Virus record (IMG/VR): IMGVR_UViG_3300025379_000078
Location: 1-23,571 of that record
Direction: 5' to 3' (one strand)
DNA: 23,571 nucleotides
DNA from: a virus
In this document: piece by piece, positions 6,314 to 12,581 of the stretch
Numbering within the stretch: the first letter of the stretch is position 1
Layout: the number at the start of each line of letters is the position of its first letter
Program-made: the position numbers and the translations under genes
Notes under the pieces: model-generated
What the model saw: only the letters and a program-made list of their open reading frames with translations
Told to the model about the DNA's origin: nothing
Database searches by the model: none

Positions 6314-6774
6314 CCAAGCAGGAACAATTTTTTCGCGCACTCGCAAAGTTGGTGCAGCCCGATGATCCCGAAGCGGCTTATCAGGCTCTTAAGCCAATGG
6401 CCGCAATGCTGACCAGCACGCCGGAGAGAGTGTGGCAATCTCGGCAATGCTTGGAAGCAATCGCAACAGCCAAGCGCAGGACGATTGTGCCTAACTACGC
6501 CGATCTGCAATCCGCAATCGGGCAATGGCTCAGGGACAACCCGGACACAACAGCGATACCGGACGATCGCATGTCAGGCTGGTCTGAGATGGACCGGCGG
6601 TGGCTGGATTTTTATCGCACACGCAAGGCGGAGGGTTTCGTGCCTCGAGGCAGGTCAAACCTCATGAGCCTGATCGGGCAGCAGGCACCCGCGATATTGC
6701 CGTTTATAGCCGCAGAGGAGCGCGTAGAGCCTGGTGCGGGGAGGCGCTGGTATGATGATACCGGAGAGAAGTGA
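6310..6774 (+). CDS. Hypothetical protein following the replication gene
   Basis: A 154-aa, mostly helical protein. Start overlaps the DUF1376 stop as ATGA, so the two are translated together. The first 75 residues (FFRALAKLVQPDDPEAAYQALKPM... RTIVPNYADLQSAI) resemble the helical N-terminal part of phage proteins beside O-like genes. A helicase-loader role would suit the position, but there is no Walker motif and no firm family match. It is the last gene of this short rightward block. Confidence 0.6.
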   Translation: MTKQEQFFRALAKLVQPDDPEAAYQALKPMAAMLTSTPERVWQSRQCLEAIATAKRRTIVPNYADLQSAIGQWLRDNPDTTAIPDDRMSGWSEMDRRWLDFYRTRKAEGFVPRGRSNLMSLIGQQAPAILPFIAAEERVEPGAGRRWYDDTGEK

Positions 6775-6817
6775 AAAGCCCTCTATGGGCCTCTGACGGG
6801 CTTCAGAGCGTGTAGGC

Positions 6818-6846
6818 AAAAAAAACCCCCGGATAGCGACCGGGGG
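6818..6846 (-). terminator. Intrinsic terminator for the 8932-6883 leftward block
   Basis: Perfect 7-bp GC stem CCCCCGG (6826-6832) / CCGGGGG (6840-6846) with a 7-base loop. On the minus strand it is followed by eight T. It sits 37 bases after the last leftward stop, at the meeting point with the rightward block. A weaker hairpin (CTCTGA 6791-6796 / TCAGAG 6803-6808) without a T tract lies on the rightward side. Confidence 0.88.
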
Positions 6847-6882
6847 CAAGTTCACGGAGAGGAAACACCGACGGAGCAAAAA

Positions 6883-7158
6883 TTACGGCTGATCCTCGCC
6901 CTGGTCAACATTAAACTTGTCGGCAAACACTTCATGCACGTCTGAAATCGCGCGTGGAGTTACTTTCGGAGTCATATCTCGCAGAGTTGCCAGCACGTCG
7001 GCATAATCATAGCCGTCTGCGAGATATAATTCGGGTTCTTTCATCTGCTCCAAAATGTGTATAATCGCCTGCATAGCGCCAGCAATTACGATATTTTGAT
7101 TTATGCATAGTTGCGCTTCGTCTTCAGCTAATTTTTTCCAATATCTACGGTTTGTCAT
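6883..7158 (-). CDS. Hypothetical protein, last gene of antirestriction block
   Basis: A 91-aa acidic protein, mainly helical (MTNRRYWKKLAEDEAQLC..., AMQAIIHILEQMKEPELYL). The start overlaps the preceding gene by 14 bases. The predicted terminator follows at once. No membrane segment, no known motif. Confidence 0.6.
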   Translation of the reverse strand: MTNRRYWKKLAEDEAQLCINQNIVIAGAMQAIIHILEQMKEPELYLADGYDYADVLATLRDMTPKVTPRAISDVHEVFADKFNVDQGEDQP

Positions 7159-7312
7159 TGGTTTCTATCTCATTCCTAAGAGCGATCAGTTCGACCATCC
7201 CGCCGTTGAGCGATATCCGATCATCTTTCGATTTGCTGTTGGTTATCTGTTGCCGCAGGATCGAGATGCGGCGGGTTATCCGTTCAAGCGGGGTGAGGGG
7301 TGGAAGCATTTT
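7145..7312 (-). CDS. Hypothetical small helical protein
   Basis: A 55-aa ORF (MLPPLTPLERITRRISILRQQ ... VELIALRNEIETNDKP). The same frame stays open to 7588, but the upstream part is the shadow of another gene, so the ATG at 7312, preceded by GGGA, is chosen. It overlaps the 71-aa gene by 29 bases, which is more than usual here. Looks like two helices; function unknown. Confidence 0.45.
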   Translation of the reverse strand, partial: KMLPPLTPLERITRRISILRQQITNSKSKDDRISLNGGMVELIALRNEIETNDKP

Positions 7313-7499
7313 TTTCCCAAAATACCAAATAGATGGAACCATCGACGTCACGCATCGGCTTGTGGCGTCTGTTGCCATGCAAGCATGTTTTCGCTTTTGC
7401 GTCTGCATCGGCATGGCTCTCAGCCTGCCCATCCCATCGAAAAGTGCCCACATTCCCGGCGGGTGTTTGGTAAGTGTATGTTGCGATATACCGCGCCAT
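7284..7499 (-). CDS. Hypothetical small beta-rich protein
   Basis: A 71-aa protein: MARYIATYTYQTPAGNVGTF, then SHADADAKAKTCL, and a strand-like end SIYLVFWEKN. The pattern strand-strand-helix-strand and the phrase 'Y.T...ARYI' type start recall small phage proteins with a beta-alpha-beta fold, but no named family is certain. The ATG follows the stop of the membrane-protein ORF by one base. Confidence 0.6.
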   Translation of the reverse strand: MARYIATYTYQTPAGNVGTFRWDGQAESHADADAKAKTCLHGNRRHKPMRDVDGSIYLVFWEKNASTPHPA

Positions 7500-7500
7500 G

Positions 7501-7665
7501 TCAAAATATCCCCACCAGAACGAGGGTCAGCACAACCCCAGCGAGGGCGCCAAACATGAAACAGGTGGAATGGTAGGACATCAACCACCTAGCCCAAAAC
7601 GACGGTTTCGTGTGCTCCTCCCAGATCCCGTATTTGAGATTAGCCGTGCGTTTTTTCATGTTCAT
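7501..7665 (-). CDS. Small single-span membrane protein, 54 aa
   Basis: A 54-aa ORF beginning MNMKKRTANLKYGIWEE. Residues about 35-54 (CFMFGALAGVVLTLVLVGIF) form one hydrophobic span reaching the C-terminus, after a basic, Trp-rich N-terminal part. AAGGGG lies nine bases before the ATG, and the next gene starts one base after its stop. The arrangement fits a tail-anchored inner-membrane protein. Its role is unknown; superinfection or lysis functions are only guesses. Confidence 0.65.
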   Translation of the reverse strand: MNMKKRTANLKYGIWEEHTKPSFWARWLMSYHSTCFMFGALAGVVLTLVLVGIF

Positions 7666-7686
7666 GATGTATCCCCTTTTGAGTAT

Positions 7687-7728
7687 CCTGCCGAGTGCAG
7701 GCCATAGCAGGCGCCGCAGCCCCTGCTA
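7687..7728. other. Two adjacent hairpins in the gap after ardC
   Basis: CCTGC (7687-7691) / GCAGG (7697-7701) and TAGCAGG (7705-7711) / CCTGCTA (7722-7728). They fill much of the 72-base gap between the ArdC-like stop and the next leftward start. There is no T tract on either strand, so an mRNA stability or processing element is more likely than a terminator. Confidence 0.5.
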
Positions 7729-7737
7729 GAGTCCGGA

Positions 7738-8586
7738 TTAGGCAGCGATGCGCTTCGCTTCAAACGCTTGGATGTAATCCGCTGCCTTGGACGCCTTGGA
7801 TGCAGCTGCAACTACCGATTTGTTGTCAGCTTTCATCGCTGTAATCCAAGACGCCAAATAATCAGCATGACGAACGGCGGGCTCTACGCCCAAAGACGCG
7901 CACAAAAACGCGCTGGTCATTTCCGCCGTCAATTCCTCAATTGCGTATGCGTGGTCTCCGAACCGTCTACCGAACTGCCGATCTAACCGGCTGGCATGGC
8001 CGGTCCAATGCCCAAGTTCGTGTAGTGCGACCTGATACCAACCCATCGGATTAGGAAATGCACTAAGGGGAGGCATCACAACGTGATCCGCAGTAGGGTT
8101 ATAATAGGCGCGGTCGCCGCTAATCATTACGTGCGCCCCTGTGTTGGCGATCAAATCGTCGGCAGCAATGTGCTGTTGCGGTACGCTTAACGGCAAACGC
8201 TCTGCAATCGCAGCCAAACCCGAACATTGGGCAGCGTTGAAAACAGTGTACGATTTGAGGAAAAATATAGGCTTTGCATCATCCCCCTTCGGCATAAACC
8301 GATCGGCATAAACAACCGAGGTGCCCTTCTCTCCCTTCATCACGGAACCGCCAAGCGCAACCGCCTGCTTGAATGTAAGCCACGATTGCGAGCCGAACCG
8401 CGATCCGGCGATCCACAACAGGGGGATGTTAATCCCGGAATACGCTTTCCCTGTAACCGCGTTGTGGGGCAATTTCGTGGTGGTGGCGTTGCCATCCTTC
8501 CACGGCTTAACCCAAGGAATGCAACCCGCCTCTAATTGAGCGAGGATACTGTCAGTCACGGCTTGATAGATATCGGTTTTGGTCAC
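7738..8586 (-). CDS. ArdC-type antirestriction protein
   Basis: A 282-aa protein if it starts at the GTG at 8586, which has AGGGGA seven bases upstream. An in-frame ATG at 8661 would add a Ser/Thr/Ala-rich stretch and overlap the preceding gene. The N-terminal domain (DIYQAVTDSILAQLEAG, PWVKPW, NAVTGKAYSGIN) is the ssDNA-binding ArdC/TraC domain. The C-terminal domain has the zinc metallopeptidase motif HELGHWTGH (about 189-197), then YAIEELTAEM with the likely third ligand. ArdC proteins protect incoming single-stranded DNA from host restriction. In a phage this would act early after injection. Family assignment is strong; peptidase targets are not known. Confidence 0.88.
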   Translation of the reverse strand: MTKTDIYQAVTDSILAQLEAGCIPWVKPWKDGNATTTKLPHNAVTGKAYSGINIPLLWIAGSRFGSQSWLTFKQAVALGGSVMKGEKGTSVVYADRFMPKGDDAKPIFFLKSYTVFNAAQCSGLAAIAERLPLSVPQQHIAADDLIANTGAHVMISGDRAYYNPTADHVVMPPLSAFPNPMGWYQVALHELGHWTGHASRLDRQFGRRFGDHAYAIEELTAEMTSAFLCASLGVEPAVRHADYLASWITAMKADNKSVVAAASKASKAADYIQAFEAKRIAA

Positions 8587-8608
8587 GGGATAATCCCCTA
8601 TGTTGTGG

Positions 8609-8622
8609 GGGGCCGAAGCCCC
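8609..8622 (-). other. TTCG-tetraloop hairpin before the ArdC-like gene
   Basis: On the minus strand GGGGC-TTCG-GCCCC, a very stable tetraloop hairpin, lies 14 bases after the previous stop and 22 bases before the preferred GTG. It supports a start downstream of it. It may limit read-through or protect the mRNA; no T tract follows. Confidence 0.55.
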
Positions 8623-8635
8623 GCTGTCTGTTGTT

Positions 8636-8932
8636 TTAGAAGTCGCCGTAGAGCTGGCCATCTTCGCCGAGCCAAACGCAGTAATCTCCGACCGGCTCGC
8701 CGTATAAGTCTATGACTGGCACGAGGACCACCGTCACGCCGTCATCGTCATGCCATCGAGCCGGGCCGGTCGTGTGGCCGTCATAGCCCCAGCTCGAGAG
8801 CATGGATTGCGCGTATTCCGTTGCGGCCGCCACCATCCAGGCGCTAAACCAGTACACTGCCGGCTTGTCGGTTGCGATCACATCGGCGCGAGCTGCTTCT
8901 ACTAAACGCATGATGTCTGCGGGAATGTTCAT
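8636..8932 (-). CDS. Hypothetical protein, first gene of antirestriction block
   Basis: A 98-aa acidic protein. Residues 1-47 look helical (MNIPADIMRLVEAARADVI, AWMVAAATEYAQSML) and the rest beta-rich (GVTVVLVPVIDLYG, DYCVWLGEDGQLYGDF). Start supported by GGAGA nine bases upstream. It leads the leftward block with the ArdC-like gene, so a counter-defence function is possible, but nothing in the sequence proves it. Confidence 0.6.
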   Translation of the reverse strand: MNIPADIMRLVEAARADVIATDKPAVYWFSAWMVAAATEYAQSMLSSWGYDGHTTGPARWHDDDGVTVVLVPVIDLYGEPVGDYCVWLGEDGQLYGDF

Positions 8933-9062
8933 GTCTTCGTCTCCGTGGCGTGATTGCCTAAGCGCATACTGCCAGAGCTAGACCTGGTTGTGTGTCTTAT
9001 CTTTTCACCGTTTGTCGTATTTTATTGCAGCCTGCTGTCGCAATCTCTTCCCCTGCGTGCGC

Positions 9063-9114
9063 GTCTATAGCTCTACAGCTCTATAGCTCTATAGCTATAG
9101 CTATATATCTATAG
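9063..9114. repeat. CTCTATAG tandem repeat tract
   Basis: Units in order: gTCTATAG, CTCTACAG, CTCTATAG, CTCTATAG, CTATAG, CTATATAT, CTATAG. The 8-base unit repeats almost perfectly four times and then shortens. Each CTATAG is its own reverse complement. The tract is AT-rich inside GC-rich flanks, as expected for a strand-opening element or an iteron-like binding array. Confidence 0.85.
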
Positions 9115-9124
9115 ACTGCCCACC

Positions 9125-9139
9125 GCGCTGTCGCAGCGC
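9125..9139. other. Perfect hairpin next to the repeat tract
   Basis: GCGCTG (9125-9130) and CAGCGC (9134-9139) with a TCG loop. A wider inverted pair, GCCCAC (9118-9123) and GTGGGC (9155-9160), encloses it. Confidence 0.6.
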
Positions 9140-9149
9140 CACCCAGCAA

Positions 9150-9350
9150 CTCGAGTGGGCAAGTGTGCGGGAGTGCTCCTACTCTGACCGCCCCTCGAGC
9201 TACCGCTCGACCGCCCCTCGAGCACCGCTCGAGCTACCGCTCGACCTCCCCCCGGAACGCTATTTGGGCCAGCAATCTCGACCAGTCTCGAGCATAGACA
9301 TGCTCACGCTTCACGCGCAGCCTGCTCGAGCATTGGACGCCTTCCTCGAG
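9150..9350. repeat. Cluster of seven CTCGAG palindromes
   Basis: CTCGAG starts at 9150, 9194, 9217, 9228, 9287, 9325 and 9345, and the near-copy CTCGAC at 9206, 9240 and 9277. Part of the cluster is a direct repeat of about 23 bases (9188-9210, 9211-9232, partial copy 9233-9244). By eye I find only two further CTCGAG in the window (6644 and 8793). The common form is (C/G)CTCGAGCA. This suggests binding sites for a dimeric protein or a packaging signal. Confidence 0.85.
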
Positions 9351-9456
9351 CATCCGCTCGGCAGGCAAACGGGATGGCCACGGCATGGGCCCTGGGCCCC
9401 CTCATGCGGGTGCCCCTTTCGCAACTCCCCCCAAGAAAAAACCATGTTTGCGGCAC

Positions 9457-9485
9457 TTCAATTATTTGTTAAAACCATATATAAC
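9457..9485 (+). promoter_or_regulatory. Candidate promoter for the late block
   Basis: TTCAAT (9457-9462), 17-base spacer, TATAAC (9480-9485). The -10 matches five of six bases, the -35 only three. It lies in an AT-rich island just before the strong ribosome site at 9492-9497. If used, the leader would be very short. Confidence 0.4.
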
Positions 9486-9506
9486 TTTATGAGGAGGATT
9501 TGTTGT

Positions 9507-9923
9507 ATGGCGATGCGTGAAGAATCATTGAAGCGTTTGAACCGGATACTTGACCGTTGGGCGGTTAATGTTCGGTTGCGGGACATTGCTGATGGGGAGG
9601 GCGTTAGCCTGACCACAATTTTGTCTTACTTGAAGTATGCTCGTGAGACTGGGGACCATCGTGCGCATGTTCGTCGAGTGCGTCCGGCTGAACAGCCTAT
9701 TCGGTTTTTGGATGCGTGTATGCTCTCTGGGAAGGAGGGTGTTTCGTATGATGATCTGAAGGAATTGCTTTGGCCGCACGGTTATTTGCCTGTGTCCTGG
9801 CGGTCAATCATGAGTTTGTGTGCGCAGAAGAATAGGAAGCAGGGACATGCAATCATCGCCTCGAAGCAAAGGTATTACTACGTTGGCGAGGATGAGCCTG
9901 CGGCAAAGGTTGATGCTGAGTAG
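9507..9923 (+). CDS. HTH protein, candidate small terminase subunit
   Basis: A 138-aa protein directly before the large terminase gene. Residues about 4-45 (EESLKRLNRILDRWAVNVRLRDIADGEGVSLTTILSYLKYARETGD) have a helix-turn-helix look, and the C-terminus ends in a strand-like QRYYYVG. Small terminases recognise packaging DNA through an N-terminal HTH, so position and fold agree, but I cannot see a known family signature; a transcription factor is the alternative. AGGAGG at 9492-9497, nine bases before the ATG, fixes the start. The frame is open back to 9165, but that part covers the CTCGAG repeats and is not considered coding. Confidence 0.65.
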   Translation: MAMREESLKRLNRILDRWAVNVRLRDIADGEGVSLTTILSYLKYARETGDHRAHVRRVRPAEQPIRFLDACMLSGKEGVSYDDLKELLWPHGYLPVSWRSIMSLCAQKNRKQGHAIIASKQRYYYVGEDEPAAKVDAE

Positions 9924-9947
9924 CAGCTTCTACGTGGAGAGCGTGGT

Positions 9948-11708
9948 ATGAAGTTCGATCTTAAGAAGTTCTACAAGTTTTGTTCGGAGCTTCAGATTGA
10001 GACCAAGGAACAGGGTCTGAAGAAACTTGGCACCCTGCTTGGCACTCAGACCTATGTGATGGAGGAGATTCAGAAGGGTCTTGAGAACGATATCCATCAT
10101 TATGTGATTCTGAAAGGGCGTCAGCAAGGCATTACGACAATCAGTCTGGCGTTGGACTTGTATTGGGTGTTCACACATCCGGGTTTGGGTGCGACGTTGG
10201 TGACTGACACGGAGGAAAACCGTGAGATGTTCCGCAGCACTCTTGGCATGTATCACGAGCATTTGCCGCGTGAATGGAAGATGCCGGTTGATAGCCACAA
10301 CCGGAATCAGATGGTGCTGAAGAACCGAAGCCGGTTGTTTTATCAGGTGGCCGGGTTGCGAGCGAAAGGCACTCTGGGGCGCGGCAAAGCTATTACCTAC
10401 CTTCACGGCACGGAGACAAGTTCATGGGGTGATGAGGAGGGTTTGGCGTCCTTGTTGGCTTCGTTGGCGGAAACCAACCCCGACAGGTTGTATATGTTTG
10501 AGAGCACGGCTCGCGGCTTCAACATGTTTCATGACATGTATATCACGGCCAAAAGAGCCAAAACGCAGAAGGCTATTTTCTGCGGTTGGTGGCGGAACGA
10601 GTTCTACTCTGTCGATGCGGAATCTCAGGTTTACAAAGTCTATTGGGATGGTCGATTGACCGGCGAGGAGAAAGAATGGGTCCGGGATATCAAGAAGCTT
10701 TATGGCGTAGAGATCAATTCACGTCAGATGGCTTGGTGGCGTTGGAAACTGTCTGAAGGCATTCGTGATGATGCTTTGATGTATCAGGAGTTTCCGCCCA
10801 CTGAGGACTACGCTTTCATTATGACCGGCAGTTCGTTCTTCTCGAACGCTCGCTGCACGGATGCGATGAAAGACGCGAAGAAGATGGTGCCGGAGGTGTA
10901 TCGCTATGTGATGGGCGCGCACTTTGCCGACACTGAGGTTGTGCGTTCGTCTGACAAGCTGGCAACGCTTAGGATTTGGGAACAGCCGATTGACACGGCT
11001 TACTACGTCATTGGCGCTGACCCGGCGTATGGATCTAGCGATTGGGCAGATAGGTTCTGCATTAGCGTCTGGCGTTGCTACTCGGACGGCATGGAACAGG
11101 TTGCCGAGTTTGCAACCAGTGAAATGAACACTTATCAATTTGCCTGGGTGATTAGTCATCTTGCTGGCGCGTATCGCAATTCAACGCTTAACCTGGAAGT
11201 GAACGGACCTGGACAAGCCGTCATCAATGAGTTGCGCAACTTGCGGCGTCAGGCGGTCAGCATAGGCGGGCAGCACGGTAAAGATCTGATGGATGTGCTG
11301 GGGCATATGTCCAACTACATCTGGCGGAAGAACGACACGTTGAGCGGTCCAAGCAATGCTATGGGATGGGTAACAACGGTATCGTCCAAAGAGCGGATGA
11401 TGAGTTACCTGAAGGACTATTTTGAACGAGGCATGATGCGCGTATGCAGTCAGGATCTGATCGAAGAAATGAAGACCATTCGCCGTGACGGCGCTTCGAT
11501 TGAGGCTGGCGGACGCGGAAAAGATGATCGCGTGATTGGCGCTGCGTTGGCGGCAGCTGCTTATGCTGAACAGGTGCAACCACGATTGGTGGCAATGAAA
11601 CTAAGCCGTGCGGTCAACAAGTCTCAGGAGAACAGGACTCCTGAACAACTCAGCGTGGGCCGCAACGTATCGGACTACCTCAAAAACATTGGCATGTATG
11701 GTTCCTGA
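9948..11708 (+). CDS. terL: Terminase large subunit (packaging ATPase/nuclease)
   Basis: A 586-aa protein that drives DNA into the prohead and cuts it. The ATPase domain shows the Walker A variant ILKGRQQGITT (Lys56, Arg58, Gly61, Thr63) typical of terminases, and a Walker B-like ITYLHGTETSSW with Glu156 as likely catalytic residue. The coupling motif region MFESTARG is at about 183-190. The RNase H-like nuclease has Asp358 (VIGADPAYG), Glu417 (NLEVNG) and Asp526/527 (GKDDRVIGAAL). All acidic residues are present, so it should be active. GGAG lies nine bases before the ATG. It overlaps the next gene as TGATG. Confidence 0.95.
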   Translation: MKFDLKKFYKFCSELQIETKEQGLKKLGTLLGTQTYVMEEIQKGLENDIHHYVILKGRQQGITTISLALDLYWVFTHPGLGATLVTDTEENREMFRSTLGMYHEHLPREWKMPVDSHNRNQMVLKNRSRLFYQVAGLRAKGTLGRGKAITYLHGTETSSWGDEEGLASLLASLAETNPDRLYMFESTARGFNMFHDMYITAKRAKTQKAIFCGWWRNEFYSVDAESQVYKVYWDGRLTGEEKEWVRDIKKLYGVEINSRQMAWWRWKLSEGIRDDALMYQEFPPTEDYAFIMTGSSFFSNARCTDAMKDAKKMVPEVYRYVMGAHFADTEVVRSSDKLATLRIWEQPIDTAYYVIGADPAYGSSDWADRFCISVWRCYSDGMEQVAEFATSEMNTYQFAWVISHLAGAYRNSTLNLEVNGPGQAVINELRNLRRQAVSIGGQHGKDLMDVLGHMSNYIWRKNDTLSGPSNAMGWVTTVSSKERMMSYLKDYFERGMMRVCSQDLIEEMKTIRRDGASIEAGGRGKDDRVIGAALAAAAYAEQVQPRLVAMKLSRAVNKSQENRTPEQLSVGRNVSDYLKNIGMYGS

Positions 11709-12109
11709 TGAGCGTCCTGCCCAAAAAAGTCTTGATGGAGCGTATTGACAGGTTTCTCGCGGATAAGAAACGGGGGATCTCGGCGGCGTTGTTTGCCAAC
11801 GTGGCGGGCATTACCGAGGATCTGTTCAAGAAATGCTTTATCCAAAAAATCAACCCGGTCTCAGAGATAACGCAGATTCGGGTTAGCAGGGCCTTGCAAC
11901 AGTGGGAAAATGGCGAAATTGCCGTGATGCAAGGCATGTATAACACCCGGTTCACCGAGTATCGGCGTTCGCCTAAACCACGCATGTACCGCCACCTGGG
12001 GCTTCAGGTGGTTGACGGGCAAATAAAGATGGATGTGGGTATTCGCAACCGTGCGGACTATTCGCGACCAAGTTTCAATCAACAGCTTGAAGGCAATAAA
12101 GGGGACTGA
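11708..12109 (+). CDS. Hypothetical protein between terminase and portal
   Basis: A 133-aa basic protein. Residues about 20-70 (RGISAALFANVAGITEDLFKKCF ... ITQIRVSRALQQWENGEI) read like a lambda-repressor-type helix-turn-helix. The C-terminal 50 residues are basic and without clear secondary structure (RRSPKPRMYRHLG, NRADYSRPSFNQQLEG). Coupled to terL by TGATG. It could bind DNA during packaging or act as a late regulator; function unknown. Confidence 0.6.
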   Translation: MSVLPKKVLMERIDRFLADKKRGISAALFANVAGITEDLFKKCFIQKINPVSEITQIRVSRALQQWENGEIAVMQGMYNTRFTEYRRSPKPRMYRHLGLQVVDGQIKMDVGIRNRADYSRPSFNQQLEGNKGD

Positions 12110-12110
12110 T

Positions 12111-12581
12111 ATGGCTGTAAAACGTGACTACAAATGCGACCAGCATGGGTTCTTTGAGGCTTGGGAGCCTGTATGCCCGAATGGCTGCGAGCATGGCATT
12201 AACGTTGTGTTCCTTCGCGCACCGTCATACATGTCGGCAAGAACGAAAACTGCTGATCGCTCGCTTAAAGGCATGGCTCAAGAGTTCGGCATGAGCAACA
12301 TCAAAAGCACTCGTGAAGGCGAAAGCCAACAGGGGTATTTCACAAGGAACAACACGCCGGTTTCTAAACAAGAACAAGAAATGCGTGAAGCGCGTCCGGG
12401 TGACAATGCCATTTGGGGCGGCGGAGGCGGCATTAGCATGTCTAATGTTATGGGCGGAAAAGCATACAAGTCTGTTAAAGGGGAATCTGTTAGTCTATTG
12501 CCCAGAGATGTAGGAGACTTGCAAGGACCACGCACCGCAAGTTATATTGCCGATCATGAGGGGTTAAAGATCAAAACATGA
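12111..12581 (+). CDS. Hypothetical protein with N-terminal zinc-ribbon-like site
   Basis: A 156-aa protein. Cys9, His12, Cys22 and Cys26 (YKCDQHG ... VCPNGC) form a possible single zinc site like that of FmdB-type ribbons. The rest is polar and Gly-rich (IWGGGGGISMSNVMGG) and probably disordered. The frame is open from 12033, but the ATG at 12111 has AAGGGG about eight bases upstream and follows the previous gene by one base. It overlaps the portal start as ATGA. Similar short Cys-containing proteins often sit beside phage portal genes; role unknown. Confidence 0.65.
   Translation: MAVKRDYKCDQHGFFEAWEPVCPNGCEHGINVVFLRAPSYMSARTKTADRSLKGMAQEFGMSNIKSTREGESQQGYFTRNNTPVSKQEQEMREARPGDNAIWGGGGGISMSNVMGGKAYKSVKGESVSLLPRDVGDLQGPRTASYIADHEGLKIKT

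Larger units (their letters stand above)
8933..9506. other. 574-base noncoding divergent intergenic region
   Basis: No convincing gene lies here. It separates the leftward antirestriction block from the rightward late block. From left to right: a possible leftward promoter area (8990-9045, AT-rich), an 8-bp tandem repeat, a hairpin, an array of CTCGAG hexamers, two GGGCCC palindromes separated by one base (9387-9399), and an AT-rich promoter-like segment before 9507. Nine bases GCTGTCGCA occur at 9034 and 9127, on either side of the tandem repeat, and GCAGCCTGCT occurs at 9027 and 9317. Candidate replication origin, control region or packaging site. Confidence 0.6.

Noticed and set aside
9387-9399. 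Two GGGCCC palindromes separated by one base
   Set aside because: Striking, but a single short GC-rich feature; could be chance, and no terminator T tract follows.
9165-9506. N-terminal extension (114 codons) of the HTH protein frame
   Set aside because: It runs across the CTCGAG repeats, has odd Pro/Arg/Leu composition and no ribosome site; AGGAGG before 9507 gives a clear start.
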